The position numbers and the translations under genes were made by a program. The notes below the pieces were generated by a model that saw nothing but the letters and a program-made list of their open reading frames with translations, was not told the DNA's origin and made no database searches. DNA of 64,000 nucleotides. Origin: Anaerolineae bacterium. GTDB taxonomy: Bacteria; Chloroflexota; Anaerolineae; Aggregatilineales; Phototrophicaceae. Numbering within the stretch: the first letter of the stretch is position 1; each line of letters opens with the position of its first letter. Positions 8,594 through 16,642 of this stretch are shown one piece after another. Location of the stretch: positions 1 to 64,000 of the forward strand of contig JADLAY010000079.1 of assembly GCA_020849765.1 (NCBI GenBank). Direction: 5' to 3'.

Positions 8594-9799
8594 TTACAAG
8601 GTCGATTCAGCGGCGCGGCCGACGTAGCGCGCCCGCGGACGGATCAGCTTTTGCAGGCTGTACTGCTCAATGGCGTGGGCAATCCAGCCCGCCGAACGGC
8701 CGAGCGCGAATAGGGCCAGCGGCGCATCTCCCGGCAGTTTGAGCGTATGCGCCAGCGTCGCCAGCGCGAAGTCGATGTTCGGCGCATGGCCCGTCAGCGC
8801 GCGCACAACCCCCGCCAGACGATCCGCCGTCGCCAGGGCAGATGCGTCCGGGATAGCCTCGCGCAGCATCGTGAGCAGCGCCGCCGCCCGCGGATCGTCC
8901 TCAGGGTAGAGGCGGTGGCCGAAGCCGGGCAATCCTTCGCCGCGCTGCATGCGCGCCCGCAGCGCCGCCTCGACCGAGTCGACGCCGTCGACTTCGCGCA
9001 TGAGCGCCGCCACACGCAGCGTCATGCCGCCGTGCCGGAAGCCGCTCAGCGCGGCCAGCCCGCCCTGGACGACCGCGTAAGGCGTCGCGCCGGTGCTGGC
9101 GACGATCCGCGCGGCGAAGGCCGACGCATTCAGCTCGTGATCGGCGCACAGGATGAGCGCAGCGTTGAGCAGATCCGGGTGCGCGCAGTGCCAGGCGCCC
9201 GCCAGTGCGTCGGCGATGCGTCCCTCGACCGGTGTCCGCACGATCGCTCGTGCCAGCAGGCGGACGAGCCGCGCCCCCGTGCGCGCCGCGCCCTCTGGCG
9301 ACAGGTCATACGCCTGCAAGTCCGCCGCCGCGCCATGCGCCAGCGCCACGTGCAGCGAGGGCAGCAGCGCGTCCTCCGGTGCCTCGCGCCACGCCGCATC
9401 CGGCAGTGTCACCGGCGGCTGAGCGAACAGGGCCGCCGTCTCATCGACGCTGTCCGTCCACAGCAGAGCGGCCACCTGCTCGAACGTGTGCGAATGCGCC
9501 AGCCGCGCCGCATCCTGACCACGATAGTAGACCGTCCGCTCCGTAATCAGCGTCAGCGCGCTTTCGAGCACCGGCACACCCCAATCAAGCGCCGTCTTCG
9601 CGGCGTTGGCCGGGTTGCGCCGCTGGGCTTTGCGCTCGGCCAGCCGCTGGACGTCCTCGGCGACGTAGCGGCGCGCGCGCTTGCCGTCGTCCGCCGGTTC
9701 GCTGCGGATCAGCCCGCGGCTGACGTAGCTGTAGAGCGTCGCCGTGTTGATGCCGAGCAGGGCTGTCGCTTCTTTGGCCGTCATCGTCCGCCGCGCCAT
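8594..9799 (-). CDS. Citrate synthase family protein with N-terminal MerR-like HTH
   Basis: A 401-residue two-part protein. Residues 5-60 form a MerR-like winged helix-turn-helix (TAKEATALLGINTATLYSYV). Residues 80-395 form a citrate synthase fold with all three catalytic residues: His221 in DHELNAS, His295 in GFGHRLYPED and Asp343 in NIDF. The enzyme would condense acetyl-CoA with oxaloacetate (or propionyl-CoA, as methylcitrate synthase); the HTH suggests additional DNA binding. The ATG at 9799 is chosen for its AAGGA site; a TTG at 9838 lies inside the palindrome upstream. Codon use matches the neighbours. Confidence 0.88.
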   Translation of the reverse strand: MARRTMTAKEATALLGINTATLYSYVSRGLIRSEPADDGKRARRYVAEDVQRLAERKAQRRNPANAAKTALDWGVPVLESALTLITERTVYYRGQDAARLAHSHTFEQVAALLWTDSVDETAALFAQPPVTLPDAAWREAPEDALLPSLHVALAHGAAADLQAYDLSPEGAARTGARLVRLLARAIVRTPVEGRIADALAGAWHCAHPDLLNAALILCADHELNASAFAARIVASTGATPYAVVQGGLAALSGFRHGGMTLRVAALMREVDGVDSVEAALRARMQRGEGLPGFGHRLYPEDDPRAAALLTMLREAIPDASALATADRLAGVVRALTGHAPNIDFALATLAHTLKLPGDAPLALFALGRSAGWIAHAIEQYSLQKLIRPRARYVGRAAESTL

Positions 9800-9822
9800 G
9801 AGTCCATTCCTTGCATGATAGG

Positions 9823-9857
9823 TTGATTCATCAATCAAGATTGACGCAATTGATCAA
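9823..9857. promoter_or_regulatory. Clustered TTGAT dyads upstream of the HTH-citrate synthase
   Basis: A perfect dyad TTGATT-CATC-AATCAA (9823-9838) and a second palindrome TTGATCAA (9850-9857) lie 24-58 bases before the ATG. A minus-strand TATAAA at 9866-9861 could be the -10 element, placing both dyads at or just after the transcription start. A natural reading is repression, perhaps by the HTH domain of the downstream gene product. Confidence 0.45.
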
Positions 9858-10017
9858 GCTTTTATACCATGAATCAGGGCATTCGTTCATACAAGTGCGT
9901 TGTGATGGCTGTGGGCAGGCGGACAGGGCACATGAATCTTGTTGTTTCTCGGACGAGGAAGGTATGCGATCGGGCAACCCGCCGATTCCGAAAACGTCGG
10001 TCACGTTGCCTTGTGTC

Positions 10018-10069
10018 CGCCGACGGGTCAACCCGTCGGCTAGGCTAAATCAAGCCTGCTAAAGCGGCT
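10018..10069. repeat. Dispersed hairpin repeat, copy 1
   Basis: The hairpin CGACGGGT-CA-ACCCGTCG is followed by GGCTAGG, ATCAAGC and GCTAAAGCGGCT blocks. The same block order occurs at 34019-34145, so this is a non-coding dispersed element. Confidence 0.5.
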
Positions 10070-10204
10070 GAAAAAAGAAAGATTGTATGCAGCTTGACTT
10101 CTGTCTATCCGATTGCTCGGCTCAACCCTCATCACCTCGTCACCTCGTTGCACATCACTTTGCACTCATTACCCATCACTCGTTACTATCCCTTGGAGCA
10201 CCCC

Positions 10205-11509
10205 ATGATCCCCGACGTTGAAACACCCGAATATTTCCTCGACGCTTTCCCGCGCGAGCGCTTCCCGCAGTACGTCTGGACGGAACGCCCGGCCGATTTG
10301 CCCGCGGCAGCTTGGACGACCGAGACGACTCATCGTGACGGCCAGCAGGGCGGCCTGCCGCTGACGACCGAGCAGAGCCTGCGCATCTACGACATCCTGT
10401 GCGCCTTCACCGGGACAAGCGGCGCCATTCGTCAGGCGGAGTTCTTCGTCTATCACCCGGCGGACAGGGCGGCGCTGCAGGGCGCACTCGAACGCTGGGG
10501 GGCGGGCGCGCCAATCGAGCCAACGACGTGGATACGCGCCGCCGCCAAGGACGTCGCCTTGATCAAGGCGCTCGGCGTGCGCGAGACGGGCATGCTGGCG
10601 TCAGCCTCGGATTACCACACCTTTCACAAGTTCAAACCCGGCGGCAGGCGCCAGGCCGCGGAGACCTACCTCGACGCCGTGCGCATGGCCGTCGACAGCG
10701 GCATCCGCCCGCGGTTGCACCTGGAAGATGCGACGCGCGCCTCGCTCGACTTCATCCGCCCGTTCGTCGAGGCTGTGCAGGCGATCTGCGCGCCGAGCGG
10801 CCTGCGGCCTAAGTTCCGCGTCTGCGATACGATGGGCCTCGGCCTGCCCTACGACGATGTCGCCCTGCCGCGCAGCGTCCCGCGCATGATCCGCGCCCTG
10901 CGTGAGATGGGGCTGGCGGCGGAGGATCTCGAATTTCACCCGCACAACGATACGCATCTGGTCGTCGCCAACTGTCTGGCCGCCGTCCGCGCGGGCTGCT
11001 CCGTCGTCAACGGCACCAGCCTGGGCAAGGGCGAACGCAGCGGCAATGCTCCGCTCGAAGGCGTGCTGCTCCATCTGAGCGGCATGGGCTACTACAGCGA
11101 CGACGCGCCGGATTTCACCGCCCTCAATGAACTGGCGGCGCTCTACGCCGAGATGGGCGAGGCGCTGCCGCCCAAGTACCCGCTCTATGGTCGCGATGCG
11201 CACCGCACGCGCGCGGGCGTCCACGCCGACGGGCTGAACAAGTTCTGGTGGATGTACGCGCCATTCGACGTGCCGCGCTTGCTCGGTCGCCCGCTCGAAG
11301 TCTCGCTGACCAAGGACAGCGGTCTCGCCGGGCTGACCTTCCTGATCAAGCAGCATCTCGGCCTGGAACTGCCCAAGGATGATCCCGGCGTGGGCGCGCT
11401 GCACGAATGGGTCGCGGCCCAGTTCGACGCCGGGCGCCAGACGAGCATCGAGTGGGAAGAGATCGAGGCGCACGTGCGCGAACACATCCGCCAGGACGCG
11501 TTGGTTTAG
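10205..11509 (+). CDS. HMGL-fold acyl-CoA synthase, Re-citrate synthase-like
   Basis: A 434-residue TIM-barrel protein of the isopropylmalate/homocitrate synthase superfamily. THRDGQQ (Arg44-Asp45) and HPHNDTH (His245, His247) supply the usual divalent-metal and catalytic positions. The blocks IRQAEFFVY, TWIRAAAKD, ETGMLASASDYHTFHK and RSVPRMI fit the clostridial Re-citrate synthase group better than LeuA or NifV as I recall them; the C-terminal leucine-regulatory domain of LeuA is missing. The likely reaction is acetyl-CoA plus oxaloacetate to citrate with opposite facial selectivity. The ATG at 10205 follows TTGGAGCA. Homocitrate synthase is the main alternative. Confidence 0.72.
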   Translation: MIPDVETPEYFLDAFPRERFPQYVWTERPADLPAAAWTTETTHRDGQQGGLPLTTEQSLRIYDILCAFTGTSGAIRQAEFFVYHPADRAALQGALERWGAGAPIEPTTWIRAAAKDVALIKALGVRETGMLASASDYHTFHKFKPGGRRQAAETYLDAVRMAVDSGIRPRLHLEDATRASLDFIRPFVEAVQAICAPSGLRPKFRVCDTMGLGLPYDDVALPRSVPRMIRALREMGLAAEDLEFHPHNDTHLVVANCLAAVRAGCSVVNGTSLGKGERSGNAPLEGVLLHLSGMGYYSDDAPDFTALNELAALYAEMGEALPPKYPLYGRDAHRTRAGVHADGLNKFWWMYAPFDVPRLLGRPLEVSLTKDSGLAGLTFLIKQHLGLELPKDDPGVGALHEWVAAQFDAGRQTSIEWEEIEAHVREHIRQDALV

Positions 11510-11721
11510 CCGCATTTCCGCCACACAATTCACGAGGGCGATCGACGGTCGCCCTCGTAAACTTGCGATAATCCACAAAATCTCGCTGAAGCCTTGGGTA
11601 TTTTCGCCCGATCTCGGCCTGACAGCCTCGCTTTGGATCTGGACAATAGGCCAGGAGGAATGGATTGCGGCCCGCTTCTTAATTCTTTTGTGGACGTTCT
11701 TTATATTCGCATTCGAGAACA
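11510..11721. other. Intergenic stretch before the pilin gene
   Basis: About 210 bases following the Re-citrate-synthase-like gene, increasingly AT-rich to the right. I see no gene here; the inverted GAGGGCGA...TCGCCCTC segment near 11532-11554 could serve as a terminator for the upstream gene. Confidence 0.35.
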
Positions 11722-11750
11722 TTCACGAAAAATTCATGCAATCTTATATA
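11722..11750 (+). promoter_or_regulatory. Candidate promoter of the flp gene
   Basis: TTCACG and TATATA with a 17-base spacer in an AT-rich patch about 85 bases before the pilin ATG. The -10 is good and the -35 weak. Confidence 0.35.
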
Positions 11751-11833
11751 TTCCCTATATACACATTCTGAAAATGACCCTATGCTGTAATTGTCGTTAG
11801 GACGCAATTATCATCATTTCAAGGGAGTTCATC

Positions 11834-11980
11834 ATGTTGTATATGCCTCGCGAAGAAGGTCAAGGTCTGGTCGAATACGCGCTCATCCTCGTCCTCGTGG
11901 CGGTCGTCGTGATCGTCATCCTGGCGTTGATTGGCCCGGCGGTCGGCAACATCTTCTCGAACATCGTCACGGCTCTCTAA
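11834..11980 (+). CDS. flp: Flp-type type IVb pilin
   Basis: A 48-residue prepilin. The short charged leader ends at Gly9, followed by QGLVEYALILVLVAVVVI: Glu at +5 and Tyr at +6 of the mature chain are the Flp signature recognised by TadV-type prepilin peptidases. The remainder is one hydrophobic helix ending in a short tail. AAGGGAG precedes the ATG. A strong terminator 18 bases after the stop makes it a single-gene unit. No tad assembly gene is in the window, so export would depend on a locus elsewhere. Confidence 0.9.
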   Translation: MLYMPREEGQGLVEYALILVLVAVVVIVILALIGPAVGNIFSNIVTAL

Positions 11981-11997
11981 GCATCAGTGACTCAAGG

Positions 11998-12029
11998 ACA
12001 AAACGAGGCGGTTTACCGCCTCGTTTTGT
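11998..12029 (+). terminator. Intrinsic terminator of flp
   Basis: A perfect 14-base stem (ACAAAACGAGGCGG / CCGCCTCGTTTTGT) with a TTTA loop, ending in a T-rich tail. It is likely bidirectional, also serving the leftward fasciclin gene. Confidence 0.85.
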
Positions 12030-12059
12030 TTTCCCTAATTTCCATTAATTCCTGACGAC

Positions 12060-12626
12060 TCAGTGCCCGCCGAGACCCTCCTCGCCCCAGACAAATGACG
12101 GATCGAGCACTTCATAGATGACGTGGACGATGCCGTTCGACGCCTGAATATCCGCCGCCTGCACCCAGGCATAATCCACAATCAACGAACCGTCGTCGTC
12201 GGTGAACTCGACGTAGGTGCCTTGCAGCGTCTGCAGGTAGTCGTTCGGCCAGCCGGAGCGCGAAAGATCGAACAGGGCCGCCGCATCGTACTCACCGGCC
12301 ACGACGTGATAGAGCAGTACGTCGTTGAGCAGGGCCGTGTTGCTCAGCAGGTCCGCCGCGCTGATGCCGAGGCGATTCAACAGGCGCTCGAACGCGGCGT
12401 CGGTCGGCGCGAATACGGTCAGGCTGGCGCCGGGGTCGCTGAGCGCCGCCAGGATGGCGGGGTCGGCGGCCTGCACAGCGGCGAGCAGGATGGTGAACTC
12501 CGCCGGATCGCCGGAGGCGGATTGAACGACGATCTCGGCAATCGTCGGTTCCTGCGCCGCTGCCGGGGCCACCGCCAGTACGAGGATGGCCGCCAGCGCG
12601 GCCACGAGCAAGACAAACTTACGCAT
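12060..12626 (-). CDS. Secreted fasciclin (FAS1) domain protein
   Basis: A 188-residue protein with a signal peptide (MRKFVLLVAALAAILVLAV, cleavage near AAA-QEP) and one FAS1 domain. Both conserved FAS1 boxes are present: H1 SLTVFAPTDAAFERL near residue 75 and YHVVAGEYDA plus a TLQGTYVEF region later. FAS1 domains mediate extracellular adhesion. The ATG at 12626 follows GGGGAGAGAG; an upstream in-frame start at 12671 is less likely because it would bury the signal peptide. It stands alone between flp and the GH13 gene. Confidence 0.9.
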   Translation of the reverse strand: MRKFVLLVAALAAILVLAVAPAAAQEPTIAEIVVQSASGDPAEFTILLAAVQAADPAILAALSDPGASLTVFAPTDAAFERLLNRLGISAADLLSNTALLNDVLLYHVVAGEYDAAALFDLSRSGWPNDYLQTLQGTYVEFTDDDGSLIVDYAWVQAADIQASNGIVHVIYEVLDPSFVWGEEGLGGH

Positions 12627-12915
12627 GAGACTCTCTCCCCAAAACTCATCCGGTAAATCTGTGTGCCGCACGGTGTGTCGTCCGTGCGTGCCGGTTTCCA
12701 GGATGCAAGAGGAACATAAGTTATGGTGAAATAATGAATGAAATCTGCCTGAACGAATGCCGAGAGGACGCTGAATATCGCTGATCGCGATTGGCGTTTT
12801 TAGTCAGCCACTCATCTTTCCGGAGCATGATTCCGCAGGGCAGCCGCGGATTGTGCGGCCCGTCGCCATACGCTACCATTGCGCGCCGGAAGACATTTAT
12901 TGACGAGCGTTCTTG

Positions 12916-14535
12916 ATGAGAAGACTACTGTTGCTTGGAGTGCTCTTGATGGCGATGAGCCTACAACAGCCGCGCCTCGCTCGTTTGCAGGCGTCGCCCG
13001 AACCCCCGTGGTGGAACGACCGCGTCTTCTACGAGGTGTTCGTGCGCAGCTTCTACGATAGCGACGGCGATGGCGTCGGCGACCTGCGCGGGCTGATCGA
13101 AAAGCTCGACTACCTCAACGACGGCGACCCGAACACGACCGACGACCTGGGCGTCACCGGCATCTGGCTGATGCCCGTCCAGGAAGCGACGCGCTATCAC
13201 GGTTACGACGTGATGGATTACCGTGCCGTCGAGCGGCAGTACGGCACGGCGGACGACTTCCGCAAGCTGATGGCGGCGGCCCATGAGCGCGGCATCGCCG
13301 TGATCGTGGATCTGGTGCTCAATCACACCTCAGTGCTGCATCCGTGGTTTCAGGCCTCGCTGCGCGGCGAAGCGCCGTATGCCGATTGGTACGTCTGGCG
13401 CGATGCCGACCCCGGTTATCGCGGGCCGGACGGCCAGAAAGTGTGGCACGAATACGAAGATCGCTATTACTACGGCGTCTTCTCGGACAGCATGCCGGAT
13501 CTCAACCTGGAGAACCCGGACGTGACGGCGGCGCTCTATGACGTGGCCGATTTCTGGCTCAACGAGCTGGGCGTCGATGGCTTCCGCCTGGATGCGCTGC
13601 GCCACTACATCGAGGATGGCGAGGATCAGATCAACACGCCGGAGACGATCGCCTGGGCGACCGCCTTCAACCATCACGTCCACGAGGTCAAGCCGGACGC
13701 GCTGACCGTCGGCGAGATCTGGAGCAGCAGCTACGACGTCGCGCCCTACATCCCGGAAGCGGTCGACATCGCCTTCGAGTTCGACCTGGCGACAGCTCTG
13801 TGGGCGAGCGCGCAGGCGCGCAATCCGAGCGGCGTCAAAGCGCTCTACAACCTGGCGCTCGATCTGTACCCGCCGGGCCAGTTCGCCTCGTTCCTGACCA
13901 ACCACGATCAGAACCGTGTCATGAGCGAACTCCGCGGCGACGTCGGCGCGGCCAGGGTCGCCGCCAGCGTGCTGCTGACCGGCCCCGGCGTGCCCTTCAT
14001 CTATTACGGCGAAGAGATCGGCATGATGGGGCGCAAGCCGGACGAGCGCATCCGCACGCCGATGCAGTGGACGTCCGACCCGGTCACGGCGGGCTTCACC
14101 AACGCCGAGGAGCCGTGGGAAGCGCTGGCCGACGACGGCCTGGAGTTCACCGTCGCCGCTGAGACGGACGACCCGGACTCACTGCTCAGCCACTACCGCG
14201 CGCTGATCCACCTGCGCAATGCGCATCCGGCCCTGCGCACCGGCTTCTACCGCCCGCTCGATAGCGAGGGCCATCACGTCTACGCCTTCCTGCGTTCGGA
14301 CGAGACGGAGACGCTGCTCGTGATCGTCAACCTGGATCGCCAGCCAACGGACGACTACGCGCTGTCGATGAACAGCGGCGACCTGAGCGACAGTCTCCAC
14401 GCGGAAGCGCTGTTCGGCGTCGCGCCGGGCACCGCCCTGGCCGATCCGGTCATCAGCGACGCGGGCGGCTTCCAGGACTATGTCCCGCTGCCGCAGTTGG
14501 AGGCGCGCCAGACGGTCATCCTCAAGCTGAGCTAG
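12916..14535 (+). CDS. Secreted alpha-amylase family glycoside hydrolase (GH13)
   Basis: A 539-residue protein with a signal peptide of about 25 residues and a GH13 (beta/alpha)8 barrel. The catalytic triad is visible: nucleophile Asp226 in GFRLDAL, acid/base Glu267 in VGEIW and transition-state Asp331 in TNHDQNR. A DSDGDGVGD loop near residue 50 resembles the calcium site of the oligo-1,6-glucosidase/alpha-glucosidase subfamilies. A C-terminal beta domain completes the usual length. It would hydrolyse alpha-glucans or malto-oligosaccharides outside the membrane. TTG at 12913 directly precedes the chosen ATG; no strong ribosome-binding site is seen. Confidence 0.92.
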   Translation: MRRLLLLGVLLMAMSLQQPRLARLQASPEPPWWNDRVFYEVFVRSFYDSDGDGVGDLRGLIEKLDYLNDGDPNTTDDLGVTGIWLMPVQEATRYHGYDVMDYRAVERQYGTADDFRKLMAAAHERGIAVIVDLVLNHTSVLHPWFQASLRGEAPYADWYVWRDADPGYRGPDGQKVWHEYEDRYYYGVFSDSMPDLNLENPDVTAALYDVADFWLNELGVDGFRLDALRHYIEDGEDQINTPETIAWATAFNHHVHEVKPDALTVGEIWSSSYDVAPYIPEAVDIAFEFDLATALWASAQARNPSGVKALYNLALDLYPPGQFASFLTNHDQNRVMSELRGDVGAARVAASVLLTGPGVPFIYYGEEIGMMGRKPDERIRTPMQWTSDPVTAGFTNAEEPWEALADDGLEFTVAAETDDPDSLLSHYRALIHLRNAHPALRTGFYRPLDSEGHHVYAFLRSDETETLLVIVNLDRQPTDDYALSMNSGDLSDSLHAEALFGVAPGTALADPVISDAGGFQDYVPLPQLEARQTVILKLS

Positions 14536-14550
14536 ACCCAGGCGCAAACG

Positions 14551-14571
14551 GGCACGGTTCGTCGCCGTGCC
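14551..14571. terminator. Hairpin between convergent genes
   Basis: GGCACGG and CCGTGCC pair perfectly around a 7-base loop, followed by CTCTTC. It lies 15 bases after the GH13 stop and 3 bases after the stop of the opposing gene. Confidence 0.5.
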
Positions 14572-14574
14572 TCT

Positions 14575-15309
14575 TCAATAGACGCGGCTCTCCAGGTCGA
14601 TGGTCAGGCTTGTGCGCAGGATGCTGCCGACTTGCTGCAACGTCGCGAAGCGCTGCTGCCGGTCGAGATCGCCCCAATTGGTCGCCAGCTCGCCGATCCC
14701 GGCGCGCCACTGCTTGCCGCGCTCGGCTGCCGTGCTCTGCCAGTCTTCGAAATTGCCGCGCCCGAAGTAATCGAGGACTGCGAGCGCCTCGCCGACAGAA
14801 CCGGTGGTCTGTTTGGCCGCCAGCAAGGCGCGGAAAGTATCGCGCTGCTCTCCATCGCTGCCGGCTGAGGGGTCGGTATCCCAGTCCTCGGCGGATCTGG
14901 CCGTCGCCCGGAGCAAATCCTGCAAACTGAAGTAGAAAGAACGCGCCTGTGGTGTGAGCAGCAGCCCGCCGCAGTCCGAGAAGTACCAATCGCTCAGCGA
15001 CGAGGACATTTCACCCGCCGCTTCCCGGTTGATGACCTTGTCGTCATAGAGCGCCAGCGGACGAAGCTTCTGCCACAGCGCGCCGTAGCTCTTGTAGCGC
15101 AGCTCCTGGCGTTCGACGCCGCGCGTCTTCTGCAGCTCACGCGCCAGCTCGGCGGGCCATTGGAGCTGCCTGATCGCCGCCTTGGCCGCCTCTTCCGCGC
15201 TCGTCTTGACGGCGGCCTCGGTCCCTGCCCGCAGCAGAAACAGCGCGCCTCCCCCAATCGTCAACGCAATCAACGTCAGTACGTCCAGGATCGTGTTCAA
15301 CTCCTGCAT
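14575..15309 (-). CDS. Membrane-anchored hypothetical protein, 244 residues
   Basis: One N-terminal hydrophobic helix (about residues 5-27, TILDVLTLIALTIGGGALF) is followed by an Ala/Glu-rich amphipathic stretch and a soluble, largely helical region. I do not recognise a domain family. The N-in/C-out or N-out/C-in topology cannot be settled. The ATG at 15309 follows AGGGGG; an upstream TTG at 15336 is the alternative. It shares no operon with its neighbours and converges on the GH13 gene. Tryptophan-rich patches and one pair of cysteine residues (one in SDCGG) are visible but suggest no specific function. Confidence 0.7.
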   Translation of the reverse strand: MQELNTILDVLTLIALTIGGGALFLLRAGTEAAVKTSAEEAAKAAIRQLQWPAELARELQKTRGVERQELRYKSYGALWQKLRPLALYDDKVINREAAGEMSSSLSDWYFSDCGGLLLTPQARSFYFSLQDLLRATARSAEDWDTDPSAGSDGEQRDTFRALLAAKQTTGSVGEALAVLDYFGRGNFEDWQSTAAERGKQWRAGIGELATNWGDLDRQQRFATLQQVGSILRTSLTIDLESRVY

Positions 15310-15518
15310 GCTGCGTACCCCCTTTGCGCCTGGCAACCTGTCGAAATGGATCGGTCAGTTCAGTCGATTCGGGCGTTTCGGCCTGCCGTGGTGGATCGCT
15401 GCGACTGCCACATCCGATGATCCATAATGTCGCCGGGTCGAGAAATATCCACAAAGCGATACGGAATCGGTGGCACTGACTGAGGATTTGATGAGATAGG
15501 GGCGGCGAGAGCAAAAGT

Positions 15519-15540
15519 GGGGCGCACGGCGCTGCGCCCC
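15519..15540 (-). terminator. Terminator of the SRPBCC gene
   Basis: A perfect 8-base stem (GGGGCGCA / TGCGCCCC) with a 6-base loop; on the minus strand it is followed by ACTTTTGC. It lies 10 bases after the gene's stop. Confidence 0.7.
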
Positions 15541-15549
15541 GTACGGACA

Positions 15550-16026
15550 CTACGCCATGGCCGGGGCGACTGCCTCGGCCTGTCCGATCAGGTGCGCGTT
15601 GAGGCGATCCAGGTTCTGCGCGATCACCTGCTTGAGCATGCGGCTCATCAGCAGAGTGTCGAGCGCGCGCCCGACGACGCCCGTGCTCGGCAGCACCTGA
15701 AACTCGACCTGCATCTGCACGTAAGTACCGACGGCGGTCGGCGCCAGCAGAAACGAGATCGTCGAGGGCAGCGCCGCCGATTCCGAAACGTGCGTCTGCC
15801 GCGTCATCGGCTCGAACTCGGTGATGCGCCACGGCGTCACCTGCGGGAAGGGGCCGAGCCGGTTGTGATCGACGTAGAGAGTGCCGACGCCGAACGGCCC
15901 CTCGGTGACGATCTCCGCCGCCTCCAGCCCGACGACCCACTCCGGCGTGCGATCGATGTCGTTCAGGCAGCGCCAGACGGCCTCGACCGGCGCTTCGATG
16001 ATGCGTTCTGCCATGACCTTGCCCAT
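15550..16026 (-). CDS. SRPBCC (START-like) family protein
   Basis: A 158-residue soluble protein with the polyketide-cyclase/START fold pattern: AERIIEAPVEAVWRCLNDI at the start, EWVVGLEAAEI, then a beta-rich middle and a long C-terminal helix (MLKQVIAQNLDRLNAHLIG). Such proteins form a single hydrophobic cavity that binds small lipophilic ligands; the ligand here is unknown. The ATG has AGGAG seven bases upstream. It is a single-gene unit with its own terminator. Confidence 0.85.
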   Translation of the reverse strand: MGKVMAERIIEAPVEAVWRCLNDIDRTPEWVVGLEAAEIVTEGPFGVGTLYVDHNRLGPFPQVTPWRITEFEPMTRQTHVSESAALPSTISFLLAPTAVGTYVQMQVEFQVLPSTGVVGRALDTLLMSRMLKQVIAQNLDRLNAHLIGQAEAVAPAMA

Positions 16027-16259
16027 GCGTTTCGCTCCTGATTGGTCTCATTGATAGACCCATACTAAGCGCGCAGGCCTGCCGCATCATCCTCCTTCCG
16101 AACGATCAGGCGGCTGGTCTTTGGTCTACACGGACGCAAAAGTCGGTTGTTTCGCCCGATTCACGGACAAAGGTGACATTTGTAACTACCGCATCGCCAC
16201 AATGTTTGCATGAATATAGATATAAAGAACTTTCAACTATTACTTTAGGAGATGGGATC

Positions 16260-16535
16260 ATGCGCGTACACATTAATCGGGACGTTTGCCCGGCGCATCT
16301 CGCCTTCTGCGAACGTTGTTTGGGTCAGTTTCTCAAATATCCGATGGGTTACGAGCGACGCTGCTTTGAGAAGATCGAAGATGACGGTCAGGACTTGCTG
16401 ACCATCGAATTACACAGTGGCACTCACGACGTCGTTCTGAAACTGAATGAAGAAGAACGGCGGGTCATCGCCGGCGAGGGATGGGCTTACTTCGTCGACT
16501 TTGGCATCCCAATGTATCGCGATCACGGGGCTTAG
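16260..16535 (+). CDS. Small cysteine-containing hypothetical protein, 91 residues
   Basis: Starts MRVHINRDVCPAH with four cysteines in the first 40 residues (C-x6-C-x2-C, then RRCFEKI), which could hold a metal or form disulfides. The remainder is acidic. I recognise no named family. The start is fixed by TTAGGAG placed seven bases before the ATG; longer in-frame starts lack a site. A terminator with a T-run follows, so it looks like a real single-gene unit. Confidence 0.7.
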   Translation: MRVHINRDVCPAHLAFCERCLGQFLKYPMGYERRCFEKIEDDGQDLLTIELHSGTHDVVLKLNEEERRVIAGEGWAYFVDFGIPMYRDHGA

Positions 16536-16586
16536 CACCCAGAGATCGACCTCCGATAAAATTGAATAGTGCTTCATTGAATTAGA

Positions 16587-16628
16587 GGGCGAAGTCAGTA
16601 CTCTGGAAGCTGGTTTCGCCCCTTTTTG
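16587..16628 (+). terminator. Terminator after the small cysteine protein gene
   Basis: GGGCGAA and TTCGCCC pair, with an inner CAG-tact-CTG hairpin in the loop, followed by CCTTTTTG on the plus strand. Confidence 0.55.
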
Positions 16629-16642
16629 TTTCCCCGCGTGCC

